In this document: positions 10,957 to 23,169 of the stretch, piece by piece
How the letters are laid out: each line of letters opens with the position of its first letter
Numbering within the stretch: position 1 is the first letter of the stretch
NCBI GenBank assembly: GCA_910592205.1
Contig: CAJVPJ010000292.1
Coordinates: 1-30,543, forward strand
Origin: Paraglomus occultum
Lineage: Eukaryota; Glomeromycota; Glomeromycetes; Paraglomerales; Paraglomeraceae
Length of the DNA: 30,543 nucleotides
Direction: 5' to 3'
Translations under genes and position numbers: made by a program
Notes under the pieces: model-generated
What the model saw: the letters and a program-made list of their open reading frames with translations, nothing else
Databases searched by the model: none
Told to the model about the DNA's origin: nothing

Positions 10957-13660
10957 TTAGGTTCTGCTCGAGTTGCGTGATGAGCGAGGACGTGCTACAA
11001 CTCCTGATGCTGTCGTAGTGGTGTTTGCATTATTGTTGTTAAAGTTTTGGTTATTCTCTGCATTCGAAGCTAAAGTTTGTGGTTTCGGAGTTGACATCAA
11101 TGGAAGGCGCTTGCGTGGCAGTTCAACAACTACAAGAGACAAAACTTTTGTAAACATCTTGGGACGTGGAGAAACAACGAGTATGACAACCTGATCACTA
11201 AATATACACGCACCAATTTTCTTTCGTCTCAAGTTATCATGGCATGCTCGTTCGCAATACCATGCCTGAGTCCCATTAACAACATCATCACTGATGCCAT
11301 TCGGGTAACATGATTGATGATAGGCATGAGGGCACCCTTCGCAACGAACGAGGACGTTACCGAAATACGATTCTTGCTTGTGACAAACGGTACAGTCTAT
11401 AAAAATTCCATGGTGTGTAAGTTATTCGTGCCTGTCAACAACAAACAACGACATGTGTTACTAAAAACGACAAACTTACAAAGCTGTAAGACTGGACGGT
11501 CTCTATCCTCAACAGTTTCATTCATGAACGCTGTCAAGTCGAGACGAGGCAACTTGCAAGCAAACCCATATCCTTTATAATCACAACCGTGTTTACTATA
11601 ATGCAAAAAAAAATAAAATTTTTTAATAAATGCTTGACCTTTTTTTTTTTTTTGATTTTCGCCCACCATTCTTTTAAACTTACTTGCAAAGAGTCCTCTT
11701 TCCCCATGGACCCGGTCTCCAATTAACACCCTCGGTGGTGCCACAGTAGCGACACCAATCGATTCCACTTTGAGTCAACTGTTGGAAAATCGTTGGAGTT
11801 TGCGTCGGACGAGGGTCAGCGAGTGGAACGCCTTCCCATTCATCGATGGGATTAGTTGGAGTAAGAGTTTCACTTGGCGCAGGACTTTCAACCATCGGCG
11901 TAGGCGTAGTAGGTTTGCTCGATTTCTTTGGACTTGTAGGCTTGCCTGATTGACGACTCTTTACAGTTGCTCCAGTATTTCCCTTTGCGGTTTTGCCTTT
12001 ACTTGCTTTTTTCTTCCCAAGCGTTCCACGACTTCTCTGTGACAAGGAACCGATCTTGCGACTATTGAATGTTTTGCGACCACCGTTGTTGCTATTTGGT
12101 CGATATTCGGAATCGCTACTATCTTCCGAGGCGGTCTCGGACGTACTATCATCTACTTCGTCCTTTCTTCGCTTGGAAACAGATGCGGTTTCATCATTGT
12201 CTTGTTCGCGAACACGTTTGTTGTCTTGCGCAGTCATACCGTTTGTTGGTCTTGCGCAACGGCGTTTGGTCTCGGATTCTGTTGAATTCTCGTCGTCAGA
12301 TAAATCCAAAGAGCGACGTTTTCGACCAAACTCATTTACAAGGTCGGGTGTTGTCAGCGGGGTTACGGGAGTCTCAATGTCGGTTCTGATTGTCAGCTTA
12401 TCTAGGCGAATAGTTTTCGCCAGCTGTCTTTCAGCACCAGTGGTATCTGAAATGTCTTCCGTGGCAGACAAACCAGCCGATACCGCACACAAGGCTTCTG
12501 GATGATCCAAGACAGACTGTTGTTCGCTGGAATTCGCCTCTTTTGGACTTGAGGGAAGCGTAGGGGCAGGTGAAGGGGCAGAGACGGGGCATTGGATGTA
12601 TCGGATAGACTTTTTCGACTTTTTTGTGATGGGTTTTTTCTGCTCGCACTCTTCTGGGAGACCAAGACTGAATAATTCTTCGGGTTCACCAAGGAAATCT
12701 GTAGGTGTTGGCGGTGGCGAGCCATATTCAGGAGTCATTAGTTCTGATTCCGATGACGCATCGCTCTCGAATCCTGCGTTCGCTTTTGCATCGTCTTCCT
12801 CGGGTGCTCCTAACCAGATATCAACCAAAACATCCGGAGATGTTTCCGACTCCTGATTGTAAGTGATCACAGGGACATGCTCCGAAGTGTAGAGTATGGT
12901 TTCGGGGCCTGTAACGTCGGACACTGTAGAAGTCTGGTTTGTCGATGACATTTGTAAAAGCCTGATGGGCACGTTTTGTGGGGAGGGACGAGTCTGTTGT
13001 ACATATCCTGAATGAAGATTAGCCAAGGTAAGATCCAAATCGTATCGCGGACTTTGCGAAATTTGCTGTGGGGATGGATGGAGGGGTTGATGTGTAGACA
13101 GCTGGGGATGGTAATATGTATATGGCAAGTATCCAAGTCCTGAAACTAGAGAGCAAGGGAATGGGGGGGGGGCGTCTGTTAGTTGGCGAATTACATAAAA
13201 AAAAATTTTGCATGTTGCGAGGGGAGAGGAGAGGCCAATCGATCAGAGTACTTTGGAGGGAGGAGGATCAGTCAGATAGACGAGTTAACTTGGAATTGGG
13301 ATCAATGTTGACCAATCAATTAATTATTTCGATTGATTATTATAGTGCTCGATCCAAAAACTTGTAATGATAGGTCTTTGACATTCGTCTATCTGGCTCC
13401 TCGAGGGATCTCTCTCGATATATATATATGCATATATTTATATATATCTGGCCAAGTTCATATACAATAATAACAAGTTCCTATATTCAACAACACATAC
13501 CACCATAACCGCAAGGCTGGGATGGCACCATTGGAGTCTCAAATTGAGCATTCGACATCAAGTTCACTGGCATTATGTGCCGTGGGGCCGTTGTACTGGT
13601 GTTTATTATATTAGGTCTAGGGGATGCATTATTTCGGTCAACGTATCGCAGAACGCTCAT
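10957..13660 (-). CDS. GATA-like zinc finger plus PHD finger nuclear regulator, 5 exons
   Basis: Probable DNA-binding/chromatin-reading regulator in the nucleus. Exons: 13660-13501, 13139-11684, 11595-11480, 11396-11214, 11129-10957, in phase, 695 aa. Seen: a long Pro/Ser/Thr-rich, partly acidic N-terminus (about 55-500) with several basic clusters that could be nuclear localisation signals (KKSKKS, GRKRR, SKRRKDE, GKKKASKGK); a GATA-like finger at 516-541, CRYCGTTEGVNWRPGPWGKR then TLCNKHG, with ligands C516, C519, C538 and His541 where classical GATA factors have Cys; and a PHD finger at about 579-629, C-x2-C (579, 582), CEGC (596-599), H604, C607, then WYC-ERA-C (625, 629). The tail is Asn/Thr/Ser/Arg-rich. 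The start is the first ATG after an in-frame stop. The first intron is long (361 nt) and has two in-frame acceptors. The last intron is 84 nt and stop-free, so it could also be retained. The target genes are unknown. Confidence 0.9.
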
Positions 13661-13979
13661 TATCGTATTTCTATATGTGGATGTACACACACGTTTTCAA
13701 TAGACTTAGAGAAATCTGTAATTAGGAAAGGAATGAATGGATTGGAGGGGAAAAAAAAGAATGAAATGACAAAGGTAAATGTGTGTGTGAGAGGGGTGTG
13801 AAGGAGGTGTGATTGTAGGGAAAATTTTCAATGGGGGGGTGGTGAAGAAAAATAGGATAGACTTGTATGTACTGCGTTAAATATACAAGTTCCCAATGTA
13901 ATTGGATGCGATTCGCCAAACCAATTGACGTATCTGAGAAATTCTCTCCAGGCGAGAGTTGTATTGTACTTGTACTGTT

Positions 13980-14012
13980 GTCGTGTGGTTGTCGTGTGGT
14001 TGTCGTGTGGTT
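13980..14012 (+). repeat. 11-bp tandem repeat, three copies
   Basis: Three exact copies of GTCGTGTGGTT lie upstream of the GATA/PHD gene and directly before a GT microsatellite. Confidence 0.9.
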
Positions 14013-14044
14013 GTGCGTAGTGTTCGCAGTGTGTATATGTATAT

Positions 14045-14089
14045 TGTATGTGTTGTATGTGTTGTGTGTGTTGTATGTGTTGTGTGTGT

Positions 14090-14116
<27 letters not shown>
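14045..14116 (+). repeat. (TG)n microsatellite with TGTAT interruptions
   Basis: GT-dominated tract with TGTTG and TGTATG variants, ending in a pure GT run at about 14090-14116. It lies about 400 bp upstream of the GATA/PHD start codon. Such tracts vary in length and can adopt Z-DNA; any regulatory effect is inference. Confidence 0.9.
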
Positions 14117-14120
<4 letters not shown>

Positions 14121-15263
14121 AAGCTCCTGACTAGTTAATAGTTTGTTGTACTTACCCTATGCTTTTAGGCTGAACGATGAACGAAGACTGATGAAAGGGA
14201 ATGATTTGAATTAAAATTTTTTCTAGTCGGATTGGGAGTGATTTGGATGGACCAGTGTCAAGCAAAGTAGTAAAGTAAGTAGTAAAGTAAGGTAAAGAAT
14301 ATTGATGTTTTTCGATTTATAAAAATGATACGATTTAATAATTACTGATTATCATATATTGTATAAGTAAGTTGGGTTTTAAAAGTAGATTACAAATGTT
14401 CTATAATATATATATATTAGATTTTTTTGTCTATGAAAGAGTTTGTTTGCTTGAGAAAGGAGATATTATAGCGTGACTGATAATTGGGAGTCCGACTCAA
14501 GTCAGAAGCGGAAGAAGGTAACATTCATTTTGGTTTATTTATAAGCTTTTGATTGATGATAAATATAGAGTTGATAACAAAGATGCGAAACTAATTAAAT
14601 ATATATGTTGTATATTATAAATCATTATCATATATAGAACATAAGATATTTATGTATCGTGTGATTGTGTATTGGATTGGCACTCGAATATATTATGTAA
14701 TTATAAATTAGCATTATTATAATTTATACAGATTATTGTATATTTACTTTAAAAATATAATGTCCGACGTGCAGAATTAGTTCGGGTACTTTGAAATAAA
14801 AGGTCCGTCTCGCGCGATGTACAGCCCAGGTTGTGCTTTAATTGGTGTGTTGCAGACGAGTTTATTGTATACACCACATTTTGCCTTGGCCCATAGTACC
14901 AGTGTTATAACATGTATATTAGAGCTTGACTGGAATTTGAACAAGGGATTATGTATAAGGGGATTTTGTGTGTGTGGAATCTCTTGTTCGAGTCGAATGA
15001 TTGTTTATTGTAATAATATCTACTGTACTATATATTGTTGTATCTGTACAAATATGTATAACTGCCTCACATATAAATAATTATTTCAAACATACACTAA
15101 CACTAAACCATCCCCAAATTAGTATCATCTTCAAACTATACACAATAATTGCCAAATCCTCAATGAATATACGTATTCTTCTCCCATACTGCCATATATA
15201 TCCTACCCTATTACATCTCGTGAGCTCACTCCCAATTTGAGTAGACAAATTCATCAAAAAAGC

Positions 15264-15293
15264 GAGAGAGTGAGAGAGTGAGAGAGTGAGAGA
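15264..15293 (+). repeat. 8-bp tandem repeat (GAGAGAGT)
   Basis: Three exact copies of GAGAGAGT plus a partial fourth in otherwise unremarkable AT-rich DNA. Confidence 0.85.
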
Positions 15294-15526
15294 TACACTT
15301 ATACTCATACCCAGATAACAACATACCACTATATACGCACATATGCCCCAGATAGCAACATAACAATATAACAACATGCTCACCGCATACCCTCATACCT
15401 CATACCAATCAATCATATATAACAAATCTGGAAATACGGAAATGTGGAATATTTAGGTTCATATAATTATTATTGCGGAAAAAAGTTATTTGTATGATAA
15501 TTGATTATCTTCATATATTGTTTCAT

Positions 15527-15625
15527 TTAAAAATTCGCTTGCTTCTGCTCTGGATTTGTGTAATCAGCGGCTTTTTCGGCCAATCCGGGCATAAGAATGC
15601 ATCTCGTTACAGAATTAGTCTCCAT
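15527..15625 (-). CDS. Possible 32-aa small ORF or terminal exon
   Basis: ATG at 15625-15623 and TAA at 15529-15527. The product contains MPGLAEKAADYTNPEQKQ, whose hydrophilic, Ala/Glu/Lys/Gln-rich composition is unlike the surrounding AT-rich chance frames, and the local base composition is also less AT-rich. It could be a micro-protein or the last exon of an unseen gene. No family is recognised. Confidence 0.2.
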   Translation of the reverse strand: METNSVTRCILMPGLAEKAADYTNPEQKQANF

Positions 15626-17591
15626 TGTAGAATTATTATAGAATACTACTAAGTATCTGTTAGCCAAAGAAGAAGACTAAAAATAAAAAAGAATCCGCTA
15701 GAATGGTTTTAATAATTCGGTATTTGTGGGGGAGGCTGCGTATGAAAAATGGATATATGCGTATGTATAGCATTTATGGTCACCGATACAAATGGTATTG
15801 AATGGACTATTATCAAACAATCGATCAAATTAATCAATCAATCAATATCAATCGGTAATCAATCGGTAATCAATCAAATCCCCCCGTTCCTCCACTCCCC
15901 TACTTTACACTTCCACACTCCCTTTCTTCCTCTCAAAAAACTGTATCATGTTATGCAGCAAACTTTAAAACCACTGAAATTAAATTAGTCAATCAAAATT
16001 ACCAACAAAGCTCTTCTTTCCCTCCCAACACACTTAATCCGTCAAACAGCACATTTGCACAAAAAAACCGACAATGGAATACAGTCTACAAAGCCTTGTC
16101 TCATAATGATCTCTTTTACCAAATATTAACAAAGAGGAAATAACGGTTAGCAAAAGGGGGAAGAGAAAAAAAAAAGCTTGGTGCGTTATGCGAGTATATG
16201 CATAGTGTGTGCAAAAAGCAGTGGAAAAGGAGAATGGACGGTTACGTAGCATAATTATGTGTACGTTAGATTACGACTTGTTGTATTACTCATCATGTAA
16301 TCCCAATGCGTTGTTGATGTTTGAGTAAATTGTATGTCCTATTCTCTCTTCTAACGTTGGTGTGTTGTTACTAAACTTGGCGCAAGCTTTGATTGTTGTT
16401 TGGTTGACCGATGCTCTAATTGGAGCACAAGCATTGGTCCCATGTATTTACATTGCGCCGCTCTCTTTCATTCGTGTTTCTGATCAAACACATCTTACGC
16501 ATTTAATATTATATGCAAACAATTGCACAAATAACAATAAAAGTAATTAAAAACGGTCGCTCAAAAAAGCTCATGAAAATCCTTACAATGTAATACAATA
16601 AACTGGTGTGTTTTTTTATACAATGCATCATAATTCTCGTACATGTTTACTAAGACCTTCTCTATACTAATTATAGTCATGTATAATTGACAGTATGTAA
16701 CGCAGATCGAGAATTCTATCTGAACTGAACTCTTTCGCTGCCCACTTATTAATTTAAAAATATAATAACAAATAAATTAATAATAAAACTATTATGGTAT
16801 GCGAATGGTTATGATATGCGGACAAGACCGTCTTTACTGTAATAGACATGTAGCAACTGTTCTACTAATGAAGAATTATAAATGTATTTCTCTCTATTAC
16901 CTCTAATGATGTGCATTACATTAGCATACAATATCGCTAATGGACAGCAAAGCCCCCATACTTGCATAAGCACCTTCTTCACCCTCTTCACTTTACTCCC
17001 CCGTTGATATTCTAATGTGAAGAATTGTTTATGATACATTGCAACGGACGAAATGTTACAAACAGTCTGCTGTGCTAATCACACAAGTGGGGAGGGAGAG
17101 GAATTGTGAATGGAAATGTGTATTGATAAGAGACAGTGTCAAGAAAATAATCAAGGGTATTACAAATGTTATTCGGTTTTATTTTAGTGGTGAAATTCCT
17201 GTTGCTTCAACAGGTGTATACGAAATTGATCACTTTGTATATGTGATAGGCAATTGTGTTTGGTGATTAGCGCGCGTTATCCCTATCATACATAAAACAA
17301 ATGCGATAGCGTTACTGGGTTTATCTGTAGAGATCACACCATTGATTAATTGATTACACACGATTAAAGTTCTTCCTCGTAGAAATTAACATGTTATGTG
17401 CATATTCATCCATAGTCCAACCCAATAAGACGCAATGTCAATCTCTTCAATACTAATTTCTGTTGTCCCACTTGCATTGGTTACATATCAGTGCTACTTG
17501 GTTAACCCCCCCCGGATCTTCGCTACCATTAGCGTGCTAGTTGGTCTGTACTGATACAACCTTTACGAAACGATTAGGGAGTGCGAAAAGT

Positions 17592-17632
17592 GGGGGAAGT
17601 GAGGGGGGGAGGGGGAGACGGAGGGTAGGGGG
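17592..17632 (+). other. G-rich tract with G-quadruplex potential
   Basis: Five runs of at least three G (about 17592-17596, 17603-17609, 17611-17615, 17623-17625, 17628-17632), separated by 1-7 bases, in a region that is otherwise AT-rich. This satisfies the usual quadruplex pattern. No gene lies next to it. Confidence 0.6.
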
Positions 17633-19876
17633 CGAGAGGGAGAAACACAAGTGTTTACTGAGGATCGAATTACAAAGGTGGATGAAAGCAGAAGATATTA
17701 ACGTTAGTGACACATCTGTGTTGTACTCGAGATAATATAAGAATAATCCAATGGACGTCTTCTACGGAGAAGTTAACGTCTCAAGCAACATAAAATTTCT
17801 TTTTTCGAGCATAGACTTGTTTACTTAAATGTCTGATAAGTATAATTATTATGTTATTTCTCAACTTCCGATTATCGTACACCAATAAAATGGCTGCACA
17901 TCTTATCTGGAATAAAAAGAGTAACGATGTGCAATGTTATAATTTGTGCACCAACACATCGCATCCTTTATTTGTTGTATCGTGATAGATAATGCTTGTC
18001 GACAAATTGATTTAATGATTAAACGGATAATAACGAATTTTCATCCAAACCAATGAGCCTTTACGCATGTGGATTTGTATATTAAATTTTATGATTCTCG
18101 TGAAATAAAGTTACAATATTAATATCCTTCTCTACTCTCTTCTGTTCTCCCCTCCTCACCCGTCTGCTCCGAATTTCTCCCCTCCCCCTCGTCTCCGCGT
18201 GTAGATTTAACCGTTTTCCTCTCAATCCAATGGAATTCCGAAATTATGTCCCAACATCACGCAATAGATTAACGTTAACGAAAAGTATGCACATCGCAAA
18301 TCGACCCAAGTTGCATTGACACAATTTCCATGAGGTGTGTCAAATATGAGTCGCACTGCTATAAAAAGAACAAATAATCACACAAGTAATGATGTATTAC
18401 CAATTTCCTAAAGCAAGTTGGGTTTGTTTTGAAGTTAAAATTGCGACCAAAAGTATTTTTGTAAGACCACAACTTTTAAATTTACCGTAGCCATGGGTCG
18501 CGCGAACGATATTAAGTAAATGCCTTGGCAAATCTCTAGCCTCGATTCATCTGTCCGTCCGACGGGTTTACACCCTTCTTGATTTCTTATGAAATGCGCA
18601 AGAGAAAACCAAAAACGAAACGGAACAGGTTATAAGTAATTTCAATGATTCAGATTCAGTACTAGTATGCTTATTAAGCAGTCACATGCAGTTTCAAGTT
18701 TGACGATCATCCAAGTCCACTTTATTTCCTTGTCATATTGTACATGTCTCGTTATGAACATCATTTCTTCTTACCGAACGAAATGCAAGCCCACAAGACA
18801 TTAAGTATAGCAATCGATTTTTGACTTGACTTTCCAAACCCTTGCGTTGTTGTGATTATGATGACAACCCCAATGCATGATTTACTATTTTAAGTAATAG
18901 ATTGATGGATAAAAGAGGGATTAAGGCGATCAAAACAACTATGGTAAAACCAAACGTGATCATGAACATGAGGAACATGTGCAAGAGATTTCAACGCATT
19001 TAATATTCAAGTTAGTTAATAAGCATGTCCTTTCTATACACGTCTGATTGACTGAAACAATGACCATTTGAATTAAGCCATAATAAAAGCATTCACTTAA
19101 TTATCTCATACGGTCTTACAAACTCATTGATCATTTACCAAATATATTCTATCCGCACCGAAATAGATAATTTCTTCTTTATGGCTTCTTTCCGTCCAAC
19201 TGATCTTTCGCGTCAATTCATAATCGTATAAACGCTGTTGCTCACATGTATGCAGATTCTTGCATTATGGTTGAAGCGCATTCGATTCGATTAATGGGAA
19301 ATTCTTATTGTGATTCTGCAGTGTACCAGTCATAATGCCATGTGGGCATACAATAATACACAAAATTACTGTTACTAGCATTACAACCATATTTACCAGG
19401 ATGTTGTGTTACATACAAATGTGATACAATGATTAGCATAAGCCATTCTCCTCGGTACTTTACTTTGTTTGGATTAGTGTCTAATAACAAAAACTCTAAT
19501 ACATTGCACCAGCAGGGGATATTTTTGTGTTCACATCGCCATGCCTATCACTTGCACAAAAAAGCAGATAGTACATCGGTATGGACTACGCTGCTGCCAA
19601 GTGCCCCGAACGCATTCAAACTTGGAACTCGACTAAAAATAGATTATTGTAAAAAATGTATGGTGTTAATCATTACTAGATTGGCTTCTTTATAAGAATT
19701 CGGGAAAAAAACTTTTCGCTTATTAAAGTCAGACACCCCTTATAATCTGGGAGTACTTTTTGAAACACTTGTCATCTGTCCAATCGAAATTAGCATAACA
19801 ACCGGACAATACCCAACATTATTCATCTCGACTGAAATTTTCTCATTCGTTCATTCAATTGATCACAATAATTTAC

Positions 19877-20030
19877 CGGGTGCGCATCAACAAATAATCC
19901 ATCAATCAACACATCTTTAGCCACTTTACCAGGAAAACCCGAGCCGCTGATTGAAAAAACCATTTGAATCTGAGCAGCGAATATATGCGTCTGGAGTAAG
20001 TTAATGGCTCGTGATTCCAGCCTGAACACT
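19877..20030 (-). other. Isolated exon-like open stretch
   Basis: Bounded by an acceptor (TTTTATCTCAG, ending 20031) and a donor (CCCG|GTAAAT at 19876). The frame between them is open and has coding-like composition, for example SGSGFPGKVAKDVLIDGLFV. No matching neighbouring exon or family was found. It may be a decayed gene remnant or chance. Confidence 0.2.
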
Positions 20031-21699
20031 CTGAGATAAAATTCTCTCCCACAAAAGTCATTTCAGTCCTGAAACTTTAAACCAATCGATTATCATTTCA
20101 TCTTACGTAGAACAAACAAACGCGCCTTCAGTGACAAACATGGTTGGTTTATTATTATCTGATATACTTCACGTGACAGATAAACAGATTTTATTGGATA
20201 TACACATTTCTATTCATAACCGGCCTTTTCCGAAATATCTAACACGTGACCATTACACTTGCCTTTCATCAGATGGGAAAGGGGGGAAGGTAAAAGGAGA
20301 AGTAAAAAACGCTATGCATTGCATATCTGCAATTTATAAATTTATCCGCTTGTCCTTCTTCCGATCAGGAAAAGACAAACTAAAACTGGGAACACGAAAG
20401 GTAAACCATTGTTTGTTTTGATTTCATGCAGAAACATTGAAGGAGACGAAGGGACAAGAGAGCATGAGAATGCCATGAGGACAGCGTAAAAAGATGGGGT
20501 GATAAGCCACTCTACGATAATAATCTTGTTTCCGTATTAATCAAAAGCAAGCCTCATACAAACAAAACCTCATTCTTCTCGATATTTTTTTTATTATTCT
20601 TTTTTTTTTTTTTTTTGGTCAAAAAATTTTTTATTTCTCATCAAAGCCCATCGATTATCAAGCAATCCGCTCATTGTCACATCTTAGGGCATTGCGCATA
20701 CTTTATAATACCATTCTTATCTTCACATTCACCCCTGAATTCTTTGTCATTTCATTCTTTCCGTCCATTGTCTTATTTGCTGCAAGCAAGAGCACTTGAT
20801 TACAGCCTCAACTCAACCGATAAACATTAATATTACAGGTATTTATCTTTGTTTGGTTATTTATTGTGCTGAAAGAAGAAAAGGTTTCATAGAATGAGGC
20901 TTTCATCTCTCACCTTCACGTGCAGAGATGGATTGATTGCGGATTGTCGATGATTGGAGTGCGTCATCAGACATGTCAAACAAGGAAAATCTTTGGGCGT
21001 TAGAATATACACCGGTTATCGCATTCTATTTATAGATATATACATGGTTTTAATTCGAAACACTCTCCTTGGAAACTAAATAAGTGGGATGAACGATGGT
21101 AGCCTTATTTGGACGTTACAATGAATAATTGGGATGCTTTGAGTATGCATACCTAGTAACAAATGCGTGTGTGTGTTATGTGCCTCGCATATATGCGTTG
21201 CTTAAGCGAGAAGGAATCGATTCCCAAAATCGACATGTGTGAGACTCCGGCAAGCAACAAACACAGTGATATATAACGGACAATAGGGACTATCCCACTG
21301 TTGCGAGTTACTTAATCTGTGCTCATATAAAAAGCTTGAATAATCGCCATTATTTGCTTTCCCTTATCATTCAGCCACTTTTCGAGTGTCGTCATATCAT
21401 TAAAAAAAGTAAACACTGATCATCAGCCAGCCGAACCAACTCCATTCATTCAAAGCCCATTGTCAGCCCCAACCTTGCTTCCATCCCGGTTATTTACGCC
21501 ACCCGAGTATTTGGCGTCTCGTCACACAATGTATAATGCCCGTTCTCCCACTCGAAAAGTAGAAGGTGAAGCAACACACGGATATTCGAGCCGCGACATA
21601 TTGATATATTGGCTAAGCAAACAAGCAAAGTTGTCCCAGGAGTTACGTAAGAAAAGAATGACGCTGCACAAAACGTTGATTACGTAAATGATTACTTAC

Positions 21700-21820
21700 T
21701 GCTGAATAACATTTGAACAAAAGCAAGTGTTTCACCAAGTTTGTTAATTCAACTAAAAACTCCCCAATGCCAGGAACAAGCTCGGAATTATTTCTCCTTG
21801 GTTTATTAACATTTGTGCTC
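21700..21820 (-). other. Isolated exon-like open stretch
   Basis: Acceptor GTTTAG ending at 21821 and a consensus donor GCA|GTAAGT at 21699 flank an open frame with GIGEFLVELTNLVKHLLLF, which would form an amphipathic or hydrophobic helix. It does not join in phase to the candidate exon at 19877-20030, and no family is recognised. Confidence 0.15.
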
Positions 21821-23169
21821 CTAAACAAACGAAATGCGGACAAGTGTTGACGAATTTACAAAGGAGCATTCTTCCAGAGATGATAATCTACGCCTTATTT
21901 GCAACATTCCTTCTTTCTTTGCCCCGAATCAGTTGATTGACAGAACAGGGAGTCATTGCCGTGTGTGTGTGAATGTGTGTGTGAATATTATGAGACATTA
22001 GAGATCATGAACAGGAAAGGATAAGACGGCATCTGCGTAGTCGTTGAGGAAAGGTCACTGAGTAATTACGGTAATTGACTATATGGCGTCTTCGGTAAGG
22101 ATGGACCAGTGAATGAGCCTTTTAATGGAAAAATGTAGATTAACATAATAAAAATCGGCAAATAAGATAGCCATGGCAAATAGAGACTAAACTCACAAGA
22201 ACGTAATCGGCTTCCCCGGGTCGTGATTACTGTTTTTTTACAAAACGCATACTCATATATGCCTTTTGGGGGGGGGGGCGAAGGGGCGTTTGTAGGAGGA
22301 TCGAATGATCTTTTAATAACAAAATGCAAATGAGAACCGAATATTATTATGAACGATTTATTAGGTATTATTTCGGACAGCGCGGTGTTAAACCTGTTTT
22401 ACATACCAAAGTCTATTTCAAATGAGAATTGTCGTGATAGCTTTTGTACGAAAAAGATCTGTTCTCGCCTTACACACATGTCATAATTCTCACGTGACAT
22501 ACGAGGAACCTTTATTCCTTCGTCCCCTCTCTTTCGCATTATGATAAATTATATCTTGCTACCCAATAAGACTGTGTGGTTTACGGCTCAGAACGGCTTT
22601 CCAACGAGAATTATGCAACTCGTTATAGAAAGGCTACAAGTACAAAAGTAGAATGAAAAAGGCAACGAGCATTGCTGAGAGTAGTTCTGACTTGATTTTA
22701 AAGGTGATCAAGAAACATCAAAAAAACAGTAAGTGATTGGCAAAGGCTAGTAAGTAGCTGACAAAAACAAAAGCATGGCCGAGAAGCGAGTTGGTTATAA
22801 GTTATGGCTGAACGAAAAGTCTTCAATCTATAAATGAAATCTGTTGGAAAGAACTCTTTGACGCGTGAAAGCAATGCAGAGTCTGTTTAACTGTAAGAAA
22901 GAAAATAAAAAGGGATCAATAAAAACATATTGATATCGATCACCTTTGAACACATACCCACATTACACATACATACACACTACACATTAACATAGGCATA
23001 CGCATGTACACACCAGTCTGAAAACATTCCTTTTTTTTTTAAACAGTTTTTAAAATACGAATGCGTTTGGACAAATCGATCGATATTTCGATAATTTTGA
23101 CGGACTTGTATTATATCATTACTCGTTTGGAGGTAAACATTTATTTCTCTTTTCGCTCGTTTAGTAAAT

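Larger units (their letters stand above)
13661..23169. other. Long gene-poor region with microsatellites and isolated exon-like stretches
   Basis: About 9.5 kb without a recognisable gene. The first part is the upstream region of the GATA/PHD gene and is GT-rich. Further on are AT-rich stretches (14.3-14.8 kb), small tandem repeats, a C/T-rich block near 18130-18230, a G-rich tract near 17.6 kb and a poly(T) stretch near 20.6 kb. Individually listed exon-like segments are weak and do not chain together. No tRNA or rRNA signature was seen. Confidence 0.5.

Noticed and set aside
11993-12505. 170-aa plus-strand frame
   Set aside because: Antisense shadow of the GATA/PHD gene's large exon, which has splice continuity and zinc-finger context on the other strand.
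13867-14118. Plus-strand frame ending in alternating Val/Cys
   Set aside because: Translation of the GT microsatellite, not a protein.
14986-15000. TTCGAGTC resembling a tRNA B box
   Set aside because: No A box or cloverleaf stems at the right distance.
15831-15875. ATCAATC-type short repeats as a possible CRISPR or binding-site array
   Set aside because: Simple low-complexity repeats without regular spacers, in a eukaryotic context.
19305-19490. Minus-strand 61-aa frame rich in Tyr/Trp/Asn
   Set aside because: Length and composition fit chance in AT-rich DNA, and no splice-consistent neighbour was found.
21400-21687. Plus-strand open stretch with a Pro/Ser-rich then Lys/Arg-rich composition (TPPEYLASRH, SQELRKKRMT)
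   Set aside because: Looks partly coding but has no convincing ATG or conserved domain, and it overlaps the minus-strand exon-like segment; left undecided.
22268-22279. Poly-G runs here and at 6410 and 13162 as functional elements
   Set aside because: Single homopolymer runs do not make a quadruplex pattern and are prone to sequencing length error.
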